Source of the DNA: Polaromonas sp.
Lineage (GTDB): Bacteria > Pseudomonadota > Gammaproteobacteria > Burkholderiales > Burkholderiaceae_C
Direction of reading: 5' to 3'
DNA: 64,000 nucleotides
Assembly (NCBI RefSeq): GCF_029945685.1
Contig: NZ_JAQSDA010000006.1
Location: 186,001-250,000 of the forward strand
Shown: piece by piece, positions 35,496 through 44,427 of the stretch
How positions within the stretch are numbered: the stretch's first letter is position 1
Layout of the letters: every line of letters begins with the position of its first letter
Notes under the pieces: generated by a model
Seen by the model: only the letters and a program-made list of their open reading frames with translations
The model's database searches: none
What the model was told of the DNA's origin: nothing
Translations under genes and position numbers: made by a program

Positions 35496-36293
35496 ATGCA
35501 AGCCAGCAACGAGGCACTAGCACCCGTCCTTGAATGCCGGGGGCTGGAGCGGCGGTTCGGCGGTCTGGTCGCGTTGACCGGGGTCAATCTGCGCATCGAG
35601 CGCGGAGAGATCTTTGGCCTGGTCGGCCCCAACGGCAGCGGCAAGACGACCATGACAAACGCCATCACCGGCTTCTTCCCACCCCAGGTCGGCAGCATAT
35701 GGCTCAATGGCCGCGACATCACCGGCATGGCGCCACACAAGGTCGCCGCCCTGGGCGTGGCGCGCACCTTCCAGAACCTGGCGCTCTTCAACGGCATGAG
35801 TGTGCTTGACAACATCCTGCTTGGGCGCCACATCCACATGAAGGCCGGCGTGGCAAAAACCGCCCTGTATTGGTGGCTGGGTCGGAAGGACGAAATGGCG
35901 CACCGCCTCAAGGTCGAGGAAATCATCGATTTCCTGCAGCTACAGAGCGTGCGTGACGAACTGGTGGACAGCATTCCGATCGGGCTGAAAAAACGCGTCG
36001 AACTGGCACGTGCGCTAGTGGCGGAACCCAGCTTTCTCGTTCTTGACGAACCCATGGCCGGCATGAACCAGGAGGAAAAGGAATACATGGCGCGCTTTAT
36101 TCTCGATGCGCGCGACGAGCGCCATGTCACCGTGCTGCTGATCGAGCACCATATGGACGTGATCACCGGCATCTGCGATCGAATGATGGTTCTCAGCTAT
36201 GGTGAAACCATAGGAACCGGAATTCCTGCCGAGGTGATGAAGGATGAGCGCGTGATCAAGGCCTATCTGGGAGGTGCGCATGCAACGCACTGA
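35496..36293 (+). CDS. livG: LivG-like ABC transporter ATP-binding protein
   Basis: 265 residues from ATG 35496 (MQASNEALAPVLEC), preceded by CAGGGG; a GTG at 35442 would add 18 residues. Walker A is GPNGSGKTT, the Q-loop region is RTFQNLALFNG, and the Walker B is FLVLDEPMAGMN. The signature motif is atypical, SIPIGLKKRVELARAL rather than LSGGQ, as in LivG proteins next to FadD genes. It powers uptake through the permeases at 38230 and 39123. Its end overlaps the start of the acyl-CoA synthetase gene by 14 nt. Confidence 0.88.
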   Translation: MQASNEALAPVLECRGLERRFGGLVALTGVNLRIERGEIFGLVGPNGSGKTTMTNAITGFFPPQVGSIWLNGRDITGMAPHKVAALGVARTFQNLALFNGMSVLDNILLGRHIHMKAGVAKTALYWWLGRKDEMAHRLKVEEIIDFLQLQSVRDELVDSIPIGLKKRVELARALVAEPSFLVLDEPMAGMNQEEKEYMARFILDARDERHVTVLLIEHHMDVITGICDRMMVLSYGETIGTGIPAEVMKDERVIKAYLGGAHATH

Positions 36294-38226
36294 CATTGAC
36301 ACCACCAAGGGCGGTAGCACCACAACCTGGGACCTGGGCACCGACACCACCCTCATCCGCATCCTGGCCCGCAACGCCGAGTTGCTGGGCCATCGCGTCG
36401 CCATGCGCGAAAAAAACCTGGGAATATGGCAGGAGACCACCTGGTCGCAAATGCTGGATGCCACGCTCGCCTGCGCGGCCGGCATGGAAAGTCTCGGGTT
36501 TGGCGCCGAGGATGCCTTGCTGGTGCTGGGCGACAACCGGCCCCGGCTTTACATAGGCATGCTGGCAGCCGGGATGCTGGGTGGTTACGCCATGCCGGTC
36601 TACCCCGACGCCACGCACGACGAAATCCATCACTTCATGCATGAGGCGAATGTCCGCTTCGTCCTGGCCGAAGATCAGGAACAGGTCGACAAGGTGCTCG
36701 ATCTGGGCGATCAGGGTGCAACGATCAGCAACATCATTTACGACGAGCCACGCGGTTTGACCAGCTATCCGAATCCCGGACTGGTGTCGTGGGAAAAGTT
36801 GCAGGCCATTGGTGCAGATCTCCTGCGTGCCGAACCGAAACTGCGAAATGTCTTGATCGAACGGGCCCGGCCCGAAGGGCCGGCCGTGTTCGTCCACTCG
36901 TCGGGAACCACGGGCAAGCCGAAGGGCGTGGTGTTGAGCCACAGGAATTTGCTCGCCGGGGTTGGCAACGCCCATCGCGGGGGGGCTTTCACATTCGGCG
37001 AGGACATCCTCGCCTATCTGCCCATGGCCTGGGTGGGCGACTTTGCGATCACGGTCGGCGCCGGTGTTGCGCTGCACTTCACCATCAACATTCCCGAGCG
37101 CCAGGAAACGGTGCTGCACGACCTGCGCGAGGTCGCGCCCACTTTCTATCTGGCGGCACCCCGAAGCTGGGACAACATGCTGACCACCATCCAGGTTCGC
37201 ATGGAGGATTCGACGCCGCTCAAGAAATGGCTCTACGATGTTTTCATGAACTCCGCACTGGCAGCCGAACGACGCAAACTCGAGGGAAAACAGTCAAGCC
37301 TGAAAGAGCGTCTGATGCGGCAGCTGGGAGAGTGGCTAATCTTCGGGCCGATCAAGGACCAGTTGGGCCTGACCCGCCTGCGAAATGCCTTCACCGGCGG
37401 CGAGGCCATTGGCGAGGACACTTTTGTTTTTTACCGCGCACTGGGCGTGAAATTGCGACAGTTCTATGGTCAAACCGAAAGCAGCGCTTTCAATGCCTTG
37501 CAGGACACCGAAGAAGTACGCCTGCACACGGTCGGCAGGCCATTGCCGGGGGTTGAGGTCAAAATCGGCGACAACGGCGAGATCATGGTTCGATCCGGGA
37601 GTGTTTTTTCCGGTTACTACAAACTTGAAAATGCCACCCGGGAAGCACTGGAGGATGGCTGGTTGCGCACGGGCGATGCCGGTTATGTCGAGCCTGACGG
37701 GCATATGGTGGTGCTCGGGCGTTTGTCGGAGGTGGTGCACACCGCCAAAGGCGAACGCTACATCCCGAACTACATCGAGAACCGCCTCAAGTTCAGTCCG
37801 TACATCAAGGATGTGGCGGTGCTCGGGAGCGGTCGCGACACGCTGGCGGCCATCATCTGCATCGACAAGGAGCCGGTTGGCCATTGGGCCGAGGTACGGG
37901 GCATTTCCTACATGTCCTATGCCGACCTTTCGCAAAACCCCGAGGTGATCGAATTGGTCACGGCAGCTGTCAAACGCGTCAACAGCATCCTGCCGGACGG
38001 ACTGAAACTGCATCACTTCGTGTCGCTGCACAAGGAGTTCGACCCCGATGATGGGGAGGTCACGCGAACACGCAAGTTGCGCCGCAACGTGGTGGAAGAG
38101 CGTTATGCACCCATCATTGACGCGATCTACGGCGGCCAGAAGACGGTCACGATGAAGGCGCAGATCACATACGAATCCGGGGAGGTCGGCACCATCGAGC
38201 GCCAACTCTCGGTGCAGGAGATTTAA
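36280..38226 (+). CDS. FadD-type long-chain acyl-CoA synthetase embedded in LIV operon 1
   Basis: 648 residues from ATG 36280, with GGGAGG 5 nt upstream; a GTG two codons earlier is less likely. Adenylation motifs: VHSSGTTGKPKGVVLSH, YGQTESSAFN, LRTGDAGYVEPDGHMVVLGR, and RNVVEERYAPII at the end. It belongs to the large FadD15/long-chain synthetase group. Its position between ATPase and permease genes suggests that the imported acid is converted to its CoA ester on arrival (vectorial acylation). A paralogue holds the same position in operon 2 at 49475. Confidence 0.88.
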   Translation: MQRTDIDTTKGGSTTTWDLGTDTTLIRILARNAELLGHRVAMREKNLGIWQETTWSQMLDATLACAAGMESLGFGAEDALLVLGDNRPRLYIGMLAAGMLGGYAMPVYPDATHDEIHHFMHEANVRFVLAEDQEQVDKVLDLGDQGATISNIIYDEPRGLTSYPNPGLVSWEKLQAIGADLLRAEPKLRNVLIERARPEGPAVFVHSSGTTGKPKGVVLSHRNLLAGVGNAHRGGAFTFGEDILAYLPMAWVGDFAITVGAGVALHFTINIPERQETVLHDLREVAPTFYLAAPRSWDNMLTTIQVRMEDSTPLKKWLYDVFMNSALAAERRKLEGKQSSLKERLMRQLGEWLIFGPIKDQLGLTRLRNAFTGGEAIGEDTFVFYRALGVKLRQFYGQTESSAFNALQDTEEVRLHTVGRPLPGVEVKIGDNGEIMVRSGSVFSGYYKLENATREALEDGWLRTGDAGYVEPDGHMVVLGRLSEVVHTAKGERYIPNYIENRLKFSPYIKDVAVLGSGRDTLAAIICIDKEPVGHWAEVRGISYMSYADLSQNPEVIELVTAAVKRVNSILPDGLKLHHFVSLHKEFDPDDGEVTRTRKLRRNVVEERYAPIIDAIYGGQKTVTMKAQITYESGEVGTIERQLSVQEI

Positions 38227-38229
38227 ATC

Positions 38230-39117
38230 ATGGACTTTTCACTGTTTGCCGAGTTGGCCATCAATGGCGCACTGTCGGGGTTGATGTACTCATTGGTGGC
38301 GCTGGGAATCGTGCTCATCTACAAGTCGTCCTCTGTGCCCAACCTGGCGCAAGGTGCGATGACCATGCTCGGTGCCTATGTGGTGCTGGCCATCGCCAAC
38401 GGCATCGGCCTTCCCATGTGGACGGCCATTCCTCTGGCCATGGGGACGATGTTTTTCGTCGGCATGGGCATCGAGCGGGTGGCCTTGCGCCGACTGGCGG
38501 GCCGTCCCATCATCATGATTCTGATGATGACGCTGGGGCTGGATATCTTCATACGCGCGACAACGATGGCCATCTGGGGCGGCTCAAGTCGTCCAATGTC
38601 CATCGGCATCAGCGACGAACCGCTGTTTCTGGGGCCGCTGCTGCTCAATCGCTCCTACGTGGTGGGGGCCGTGGTTGCCGCGGCACTGTTTGCAATCTTC
38701 TTTTTCTTCTTTCGCACGCGCAGGGGCATTGTCCTGCGCGCCATCTCTGATGACTACATCGCATCCTGGTCAATCGGCATATCGGTTGAGCGCGGGGTGG
38801 CTTTTTCCTGGGCCATGTCCTCGGTTCTGGCGACAACGGCCGGCGTGTTGTGGGGATCGGTTCAAGGAGTCAATCAAGGGCTGGCGCTGCTTTTACTCAA
38901 GGGCTTGACCGTCGCCGTTCTGGGCGGTCTTGACAGCATCGGCGGGGCTATTCTGGCCGGCTTGCTACTGGGTCTTCTTGAAGGTGTTGCGTCAGGCTAT
39001 CTCGACCCATTGGTTGGCGGTGGTAGCCGCGACCTGGTGGTAGCCGCGACGCTGATTCTGACCATCCTGATTCGGCCCCACGGTCTGTTCGGGCGACACG
39101 ACATTGAAAGGATCTGA
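38230..39117 (+). CDS. livH: LivH-like ABC transporter permease
   Basis: 295 residues, almost entirely hydrophobic helices. Branched-chain amino acid permease markers: GALSGLMYSLVALGIVLIYK, NLAQGAMTMLGAYVVL, and the cytoplasmic ATPase contact region AISDDYIASWSIGISVERGV; then AVLGGLDSIGGAILAGLLLG. It forms the inner-membrane pore with the LivM-like protein at 39123. It begins 3 nt after the synthetase stop codon, so coupling with the synthetase is likely. Confidence 0.9.
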   Translation: MDFSLFAELAINGALSGLMYSLVALGIVLIYKSSSVPNLAQGAMTMLGAYVVLAIANGIGLPMWTAIPLAMGTMFFVGMGIERVALRRLAGRPIIMILMMTLGLDIFIRATTMAIWGGSSRPMSIGISDEPLFLGPLLLNRSYVVGAVVAAALFAIFFFFFRTRRGIVLRAISDDYIASWSIGISVERGVAFSWAMSSVLATTAGVLWGSVQGVNQGLALLLLKGLTVAVLGGLDSIGGAILAGLLLGLLEGVASGYLDPLVGGGSRDLVVAATLILTILIRPHGLFGRHDIERI

Positions 39118-39122
39118 AGGCC

Positions 39123-40196
39123 ATGCTTTTTCGTCAATCAGGAATTTTTCACACCAGTTACGCGGACGCGCGGGCACTTTTCCCGTTGCCTGCTGATCGC
39201 TGGATGATCGGCTTGCTGCTGGCCTTTGCATTAACCGCGCCACTCACCATGAGCTCGCTCGTCCTCAGCACCCACCTGTTACCCTGGCTGGTGTGGACTG
39301 CGGCAGTGCTCGGCTTGAACCTGATCCTGGGTTGGGCCGGTCAGTTCCACTTCGGCTACGCCGCCATCATGGGCATCGGCGCCTACACGGCAGTGCATGG
39401 CGCGCGCAACGGCATCCCCTGGGAGATCGCGGTGGTGCTCGGCGGCGTGATGGCCGCAGTCATCGGCATCGTTTTCGCTTTCGCGGCGCTGCGCGTGAAG
39501 GGCCTGTATCTGGCGCTCAGCACGCTGGCCCTGCAGTTCGTGATGGACTGGGTGATCTCCCATGTGCCGGCCATCAGCGGCGGCTCCCAGGCCACGCTGC
39601 AAGCACCAGCGATGCGCTTGCTCGGTCAGGCCGTCACGTCGGAAACCGGCCTCTATTACGTGGCGCTGGGCTGGTGCCTGCTCGTGACAGTCTTCATGCT
39701 CAATCTGCGCCGCAGCGCGCTTGGGCGCGCGCTCGTCGCCGTGCGTGAAAAGGACTTCGCCGCGGCCGTCATCGGCGTGCACAGCCTGTATTACAAGCTG
39801 GTGGCTTTCGCGACCTCGTCCTTCATTGGCGGCGTCAGCGGCGCCATCCTGATTTTCACCTTCTACCGGGCGGCCACACCGGAGCAGTTTGCCGTCAATG
39901 TATCCATCGAGTTGCTGGCCATGGTGATTGTCGGCGGGTTGGGCAGCATCATCGGCAGCTATTTTGGGGCCGCCTTCATTCTGTTGATGCCCGGCCTGAT
40001 GAACAGTCTGATCGGCTGGCTGGCGCAGCTCGCAGGTGCCTCGCTCGGCGTTGAAACGCTGGCCCACATCCCGCATGCGGTTTATGGTGCCTTGATCATT
40101 GTGTTCCTGCTGGTTGAGCCGATGGGTCTGGGCAAGATGTACACGAACCTGCGCAACTATCTGCTGGTCTGGCCCTTCGGCTACGCCCGAAAGTAA
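39123..40196 (+). CDS. livM: LivM-like ABC transporter permease
   Basis: 357 residues with the LivM pattern: NLILGWAGQFHFGYAAIMGI, RVKGLYLALSTLALQFVMDW, AVREKDFAAAVIGVHSLYYK (ATPase contact loop), and AMVIVGGLGSIIGSYFGAAF. Multiple transmembrane helices. It is the second pore subunit of system 1. The 5-nt gap from livH and 10-nt gap to livF show a single operon. Confidence 0.9.
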   Translation: MLFRQSGIFHTSYADARALFPLPADRWMIGLLLAFALTAPLTMSSLVLSTHLLPWLVWTAAVLGLNLILGWAGQFHFGYAAIMGIGAYTAVHGARNGIPWEIAVVLGGVMAAVIGIVFAFAALRVKGLYLALSTLALQFVMDWVISHVPAISGGSQATLQAPAMRLLGQAVTSETGLYYVALGWCLLVTVFMLNLRRSALGRALVAVREKDFAAAVIGVHSLYYKLVAFATSSFIGGVSGAILIFTFYRAATPEQFAVNVSIELLAMVIVGGLGSIIGSYFGAAFILLMPGLMNSLIGWLAQLAGASLGVETLAHIPHAVYGALIIVFLLVEPMGLGKMYTNLRNYLLVWPFGYARK

Positions 40197-40206
40197 AGAT
40201 GACATC

Positions 40207-41061
40207 ATGCACGCGACTGACAACTTGACTTCCACCCCGACGCTGATGCACAACCCCGCAGCGAGCCCTGCACCGGTGCTGTCGCTGAACAACGTCGAGG
40301 TCATCTACGACCACGTGTCGCTCGCCATCAAGGGCGTGTCGATTGATGTGCCCCAAGGCGGTATGGTGGCACTGCTGGGGGCCAACGGCGCCGGCAAAAG
40401 CACAACGCTGAAGTCGATCAGCGGTTTGCTACGCCCCGAGCGGGGCCTGGTAACCCGCGGTGAGGTACGTTTCATGGGACATAACATCGATGCGCTGGCG
40501 CCTCAGGAGCGCGTCAAACTCGGTATCGTTCATGTGCTGGAAGGGCGGCGCGTGTTTGAACACATGACGCCTGACGAGAACCTGATCGCGGCCTCCGCCG
40601 TCCGCGGCAGCCGCCAGGACATGCTGCGAAACAAAGACATGGTTTACACCTACTTCCCGCGCTTGCACCAGCGGCGCACCGCGCAGTCCGGCTACCTGTC
40701 AGGCGGCGAGCAGCAGATGCTGGCCATCGGTCGCGCCCTGATGACGCAGCCCAAGCTGTTGATGCTTGATGAGCCCAGCCTCGGACTGGCGCCCTTTCTC
40801 GTGGCCGAGATTTTTGATATTGTCCGGCGCATCAACAAGGAAGAAGGTCTGTCCGTTCTGCTGGTGGAGCAAAACGCCATTGCCGCTCTGGACGTGGTCT
40901 CGCATGGTTACCTGATCGAAAACGGACGCGTGGTGATGCATGACAACGCAGAGGCCATGAAGAAAAACCCGGATATCCAGGAGTTTTACCTCGGAGGCGC
41001 TGAAGGCCACAATTTCCATGACATCAAGCACTATCGCCGGCGCAAGCGCTGGCTGACCTGA
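40207..41061 (+). CDS. livF: LivF-like ABC transporter ATP-binding protein
   Basis: 284 residues from ATG 40207 (MHATDNLTSTPT); the upstream open frame overlaps livM and is not used. Walker A GANGAGKSTTLKSI, signature YLSGGEQQMLAIGRAL, Walker B LLMLDEPSLGLAPF, and the family ending HYRRRKRWLT. An N-terminal extension of about 25 residues before the ATPase core is longer than in the paralogue at 47896. It drives uptake together with the LivG-like subunit. Confidence 0.9.
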   Translation: MHATDNLTSTPTLMHNPAASPAPVLSLNNVEVIYDHVSLAIKGVSIDVPQGGMVALLGANGAGKSTTLKSISGLLRPERGLVTRGEVRFMGHNIDALAPQERVKLGIVHVLEGRRVFEHMTPDENLIAASAVRGSRQDMLRNKDMVYTYFPRLHQRRTAQSGYLSGGEQQMLAIGRALMTQPKLLMLDEPSLGLAPFLVAEIFDIVRRINKEEGLSVLLVEQNAIAALDVVSHGYLIENGRVVMHDNAEAMKKNPDIQEFYLGGAEGHNFHDIKHYRRRKRWLT

Positions 41062-41175
41062 CCGAGGGTAAAACCCTGTCTACGGCGATATCCGGTTTCG
41101 CGTTCAGTCTTGGGGCGTACTGTACGGCGTGCCCATTGGACTTTTTTAACCCGTACGATTCTTAGGAGAACAGAC

Positions 41176-42426
41176 ATGAGATCCAAGTTACTTTCTATCG
41201 TGGCAGGTCTGGGATTGGCGCTTGCCGGTCTGCAGTCTGCCCAGGCGCAAGCCCAGCCCATCAAATTCGCGCTTTGTTATGACCTGAGCAAGTCCTACGG
41301 CTTTGTGACGCCGCAAATCTCCCAGGCGGCGAATGACTATGCCAAGATATTGAACCAGAAAGGCGGCATCGAAGGCCACCCCATCGAAATCATGGTTCAA
41401 GACCATGGCAACGAGCCTCAGCGTGGCATCGAGTGCTACGAAAAGATGAAACGCGAAGGCGCCATTGCCTTCGATTTCCTGTCCACGCCGGTTTCCCGCG
41501 CCGTTCTGCCGCGCGCCATGGCGGATGGCAATGTGATGGTGCAATCTTTCGTCGGCCGCGGCGATGCGGTCGATGGTGATGTGTTCAAGTGGATTTTCCC
41601 CATTGGGCCAACCTATTGGGGCCAAATGGCCAACAATATCCACTACATCAAAACCAAGGCCAACGGCAACCTCAAAGGCGTGAAGATCGCATTCATCTAC
41701 CCCGACTATCCGTTCGGGCAGGAGCCGATCGGCGTGCTGAAGACGCTCGCGGCCAAGGAAGGTTTTGATTTACACCTCATTCCCAACCCGATGCCGGGCA
41801 ATGACCAATCCGCAGCCTGGACCCAGATCCGCCGCATCAACCCCGATTGGGTGATCAGTTGGAATCTGGCCGGCATGCACGTGGTCGCAGCGCGTGAGAT
41901 GAAGCGCAACGGCATCCCGATGGACAAATACATTGCCGTCAACTGGCTCAACGAAGTTGACCTCGCCAACATCGGTCTGGAAAACGCAAAAGGCCTCAAG
42001 CGCGGCACCAACGTGGCGGGTGGACAGAGCCACCCGCTGATGCAGCAGATCATCAAGGACCTGTATGAGAAAGGCAAGGGCAGCGGTGACCGCAAGCATC
42101 TCAGCGATATTTACTACAACACCGGTCTGGCCATCTATGCCAGCGTTTTCGAGGGCGCTCGCCTGGCCATCAAACAAAATGGCTGGCCCATCACGCCTGA
42201 CAAAATGAAGCGCGGCCTAGAAAGCTTGAAAAACTTTGATGCCGAAGACCTGATCGCCCCCGTGACGGTGACCGCCAAGGACCATGGCGGCGGCGGCAAG
42301 ACCCGCATCGACATGTGGGATGGCGCCAAGTGGGTGCCCCAGACGGACTGGTTCTCGGCGTATAACGACGTGATCCAGGACATCGTGAAGAAAGAATCCG
42401 GCGAGTTCGCCAAGAACAAACAGTAA
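41176..42426 (+). CDS. livK: LivK-like periplasmic substrate-binding protein of system 1
   Basis: 416 residues from ATG 41176, with AGGAGA 9 nt upstream. A Sec signal peptide (MRSKLLSIVAGLGLALAGLQ, cleavage likely after AQA near residue 24) leads into a type I periplasmic binding fold: FALCYDLSKSYGFVTPQISQ, VQDHGNEPQRGIECYEKMKR, FIYPDYPFGQEPI. Members bind branched amino acids, aromatic acids or other carboxylates. Given the neighbouring CoA ligases an organic acid is likely. A 114-nt gap separates it from livF. Confidence 0.88.
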   Translation: MRSKLLSIVAGLGLALAGLQSAQAQAQPIKFALCYDLSKSYGFVTPQISQAANDYAKILNQKGGIEGHPIEIMVQDHGNEPQRGIECYEKMKREGAIAFDFLSTPVSRAVLPRAMADGNVMVQSFVGRGDAVDGDVFKWIFPIGPTYWGQMANNIHYIKTKANGNLKGVKIAFIYPDYPFGQEPIGVLKTLAAKEGFDLHLIPNPMPGNDQSAAWTQIRRINPDWVISWNLAGMHVVAAREMKRNGIPMDKYIAVNWLNEVDLANIGLENAKGLKRGTNVAGGQSHPLMQQIIKDLYEKGKGSGDRKHLSDIYYNTGLAIYASVFEGARLAIKQNGWPITPDKMKRGLESLKNFDAEDLIAPVTVTAKDHGGGGKTRIDMWDGAKWVPQTDWFSAYNDVIQDIVKKESGEFAKNKQ

Positions 42427-42602
42427 TTGCCATCCCTTGGGAGGGGCACGATCAGGCGTGTTGCGCACCGATCAGGCCCTTCCCAGCCTGTTTTCGGATT
42501 TTCATCCCTCTCTTGAATCGACCGGTGGCACCCAATGCCGCAGCGAATTGCCATGGTAGCTGCCAAGCCCACGACCAAACGCAGAAAAATCTCGCCACCT
42601 TA

Positions 42603-42618
42603 CCTAACTATCGTTTGA
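42603..42618. promoter_or_regulatory. Putative TetR operator upstream of badH-badI-tetR
   Basis: CCTAAC-TATC-GTTTGA, differing by one base per half from the perfect copy at 35332. A possible -10 box TACAAT (42623-42628) follows five bases later, the same spacing as at 35332. It lies 56 nt before the BadH-like gene start, in the 247-nt gap after livK that otherwise shows no gene. It would place the regulator gene, third in this unit, under its own control. Confidence 0.55.
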
Positions 42619-42673
42619 CAGTTACAATATCAACCTCACAAATGTGGCGCCAAAAGCGCAAGGAGCAATAAAT

Positions 42674-43471
42674 ATGGATCTCGATCTAAAAGGCAAATCG
42701 GTCATCGTCACTGGTGGCGGCTCGAACATTGGCCGCGGCATCGTGCTCGGCTTCGCCGCGGAAGGCGCTAACATCACCATCGGGGACATCGACGACAAGC
42801 AGGCGCAAAAGACGGCAGAACTCGCGCTGGCGAGCGGCGCGGCGTCGGCGCAGGTTGTCAAGACCGATGTCACCAAGCTTGACCAGGTGCAAGCCATGTT
42901 CAAGGCGGCCACGGACAAGTTCAGCGGCGTCGATGTCCTTGTCAACAACGTCGGCTGGGACCAGTTGATGTTCTTCACGCAGACGACCCCCGACCTGTGG
43001 CAAAAGATCATCAACATCAACTACCTCGGCGTTCTCAACTGCACCAAGACCGCGCTTGAAGTCATGGTTCCTCGCAACGCCGGCTCCATCGTCTCCATCA
43101 GTTCCGACGCCAGCCGACAAGGTGAGCCACGTGAAGCGGTATATGGCGGCGTCAAGGCCGCCATCAACAGCTTCATGAAAACGATCGCCAAGGAAAACGG
43201 GCGTTACGGCATCCGCTGCAACGTGGTATGCCCCGGCGTCACGATCCCCAGTACCACCGACGAAGTGGGCGGAAGCAGCATGTGGATCGATGCCGGCAGC
43301 ATGTTCACGCCGGAGCAACTGGAAAAAGTCGCCAAGGCGCTGCCATTGCGCAAAGTGGGACGGCCGCAGGATATTGCCAATGCCGTCGTCTTCCTGTCTT
43401 CAGCGAAGGCTGCGGGTCATGTCACCGGGCAGGTGCTTTCGGTGTCTGGTGGTTACAGCATGATTGGGTAA
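42674..43471 (+). CDS. badH: SDR, 2-hydroxycyclohexanecarboxyl-CoA dehydrogenase (BadH)-like
   Basis: 265 residues from ATG 42674 with AGGAG 8 nt upstream. Nucleotide loop VTGGGSNIGRGIVLGFAAEG, VNNVGWDQLMFF, active site SSDASRQGEPREAVYGGVKA with Tyr and Lys, and the ending GQVLSVSGGYSMIG. From memory it resembles Rhodopseudomonas BadH (NNAGWD, VVCPG, GQVLSVSGG). It should oxidise a 2-hydroxycyclohexane-type acyl-CoA to the 2-keto compound. The next gene is BadI-like, the expected following step. The true ring substrate may carry substituents. Confidence 0.82.
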   Translation: MDLDLKGKSVIVTGGGSNIGRGIVLGFAAEGANITIGDIDDKQAQKTAELALASGAASAQVVKTDVTKLDQVQAMFKAATDKFSGVDVLVNNVGWDQLMFFTQTTPDLWQKIININYLGVLNCTKTALEVMVPRNAGSIVSISSDASRQGEPREAVYGGVKAAINSFMKTIAKENGRYGIRCNVVCPGVTIPSTTDEVGGSSMWIDAGSMFTPEQLEKVAKALPLRKVGRPQDIANAVVFLSSAKAAGHVTGQVLSVSGGYSMIG

Positions 43472-43527
43472 ACGCCTGGGCATGGTCGGCAGGCGTGCGA
43501 CGTTGAAATACCAAACAAGGAAAATTC

Positions 43528-44319
43528 ATGGACTTCAAGGACATCATCTACGAAGAACGCGACTCGGTGGCCTACATCGCGATCAACCGCCCCGACGTGA
43601 TGAATGCGTTTCGCGGCCAGACAGTCGAGGAACTGCTGCAGGCATTCATGAAAGCAGGCTGGGACAAGCGAATCGCCGCCATTGTGCTCACGGGGACGGG
43701 TGACCGTGCTTTCTGCACCGGCGGCGATCAGTCGGCCCATGCCGGCCAGTACGACGGCCGGGGCACCATCGGCATCCCGGTGGAAGAGTTTCACAGCGCC
43801 ATTCGTGACGTGCCCAAGCCCGTGATCGCCCGCGTGCAGGGCTACGCCATTGGCGGCGGCAATGTCTTGGCCACCTTGTGCGACATGACTATTGCCTCGG
43901 AAAAGGCCGTGTTTGGCCAGGTCGGCCCGAAGGTCGGCTCGGTCGATCCTGGCTGGGGCACGGCCTACCTGAGCCATGTGGTTGGCGAAAAGAAAGCACG
44001 CGAGATCTGGTACATGTGCCGCCGTTACAATGCGCAGGAGGCCTTGGCCATGGGTCTATGCAACACCGTCGTGCCCCACGATCAGCTCGATGCCGAAGTC
44101 GCCCGCTGGTGCAAGGAAATTGTCGAAAAAAGCCCGACCGCTCTGGCGATCGCGAAACGCTCGTTCAACGCATCCACCGAGCACATTCGCGGCATCGGCA
44201 GCCTGGGACTTCAAGCGCTGAGCCTGTACTATGACACGGCAGAATCCAAAGAAGGCGTGAGCGCTTTCCTGGAAAAACGCCGGCCTGATTTCAGGCAGTG
44301 GGCCAATGGCGGCAAGTGA
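43528..44319 (+). CDS. badI: 2-ketocyclohexanecarboxyl-CoA hydrolase (BadI)-like ring-cleaving enzyme
   Basis: 263 residues of the crotonase fold with strong resemblance, from memory, to Rhodopseudomonas BadI: DRAFCTGGDQSAHAGQYDG, RDVPKPVIARVQGYAIGGGN, FGQVGPKVGSVDPGWGTAYL, VGEKKAREIWYMCRRY, SPTALAIAKRSFN. BadI hydrolyses the C-C bond of 2-ketocyclohexanecarboxyl-CoA to pimelyl-CoA. The same motifs occur in MenB, but the BadH-like neighbour and lack of menaquinone genes favour ring cleavage. AAGGAA precedes the ATG. It is the key marker that the island handles an alicyclic acid. Confidence 0.88.
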   Translation: MDFKDIIYEERDSVAYIAINRPDVMNAFRGQTVEELLQAFMKAGWDKRIAAIVLTGTGDRAFCTGGDQSAHAGQYDGRGTIGIPVEEFHSAIRDVPKPVIARVQGYAIGGGNVLATLCDMTIASEKAVFGQVGPKVGSVDPGWGTAYLSHVVGEKKAREIWYMCRRYNAQEALAMGLCNTVVPHDQLDAEVARWCKEIVEKSPTALAIAKRSFNASTEHIRGIGSLGLQALSLYYDTAESKEGVSAFLEKRRPDFRQWANGGK

Positions 44320-44413
44320 GCAAATGCAAGCCCTAAATAGCCCATGCGACGCGCCCATGCACGAGGCCGCCGCTTTGACAAAAGCTAGGTTTGATACGAT
44401 TTGTATTTTGAAT

Positions 44414-44427
44414 CTACCTAATGGTCA
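44414..44427. promoter_or_regulatory. Weak operator-like site overlapping the tetR start
   Basis: CTACC-TAAT-GGTCA: the left half and spacer resemble the island motif (CTAAC-TAAT) but the right half matches poorly. It overlaps the first ATG of the regulator gene. It could give local autoregulation; it may equally be chance. Confidence 0.25.

Noticed and set aside
41062..41175. Intrinsic terminator between livF and livK of system 1
   Set aside because: Short inverted repeats (AGGGTaaaACCCT) and a T-run near 41143 exist but do not form a stable stem directly followed by the T-run.
42615..42643. TTGACA at 42615-42620 as the -35 box of badH
   Set aside because: With 17-nt spacing the -10 would be ACAAAT, a poor match; TACAAT at 42623 with an upstream -35 fits the operator spacing better, though this is undecided without transcript data.
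43528..44319. MenB (naphthoate synthase)
   Set aside because: It shares the GPKVGSxD motif, but the BadI-like sequence pattern and the BadH-like neighbour fit ring hydrolysis and there are no other menaquinone genes.
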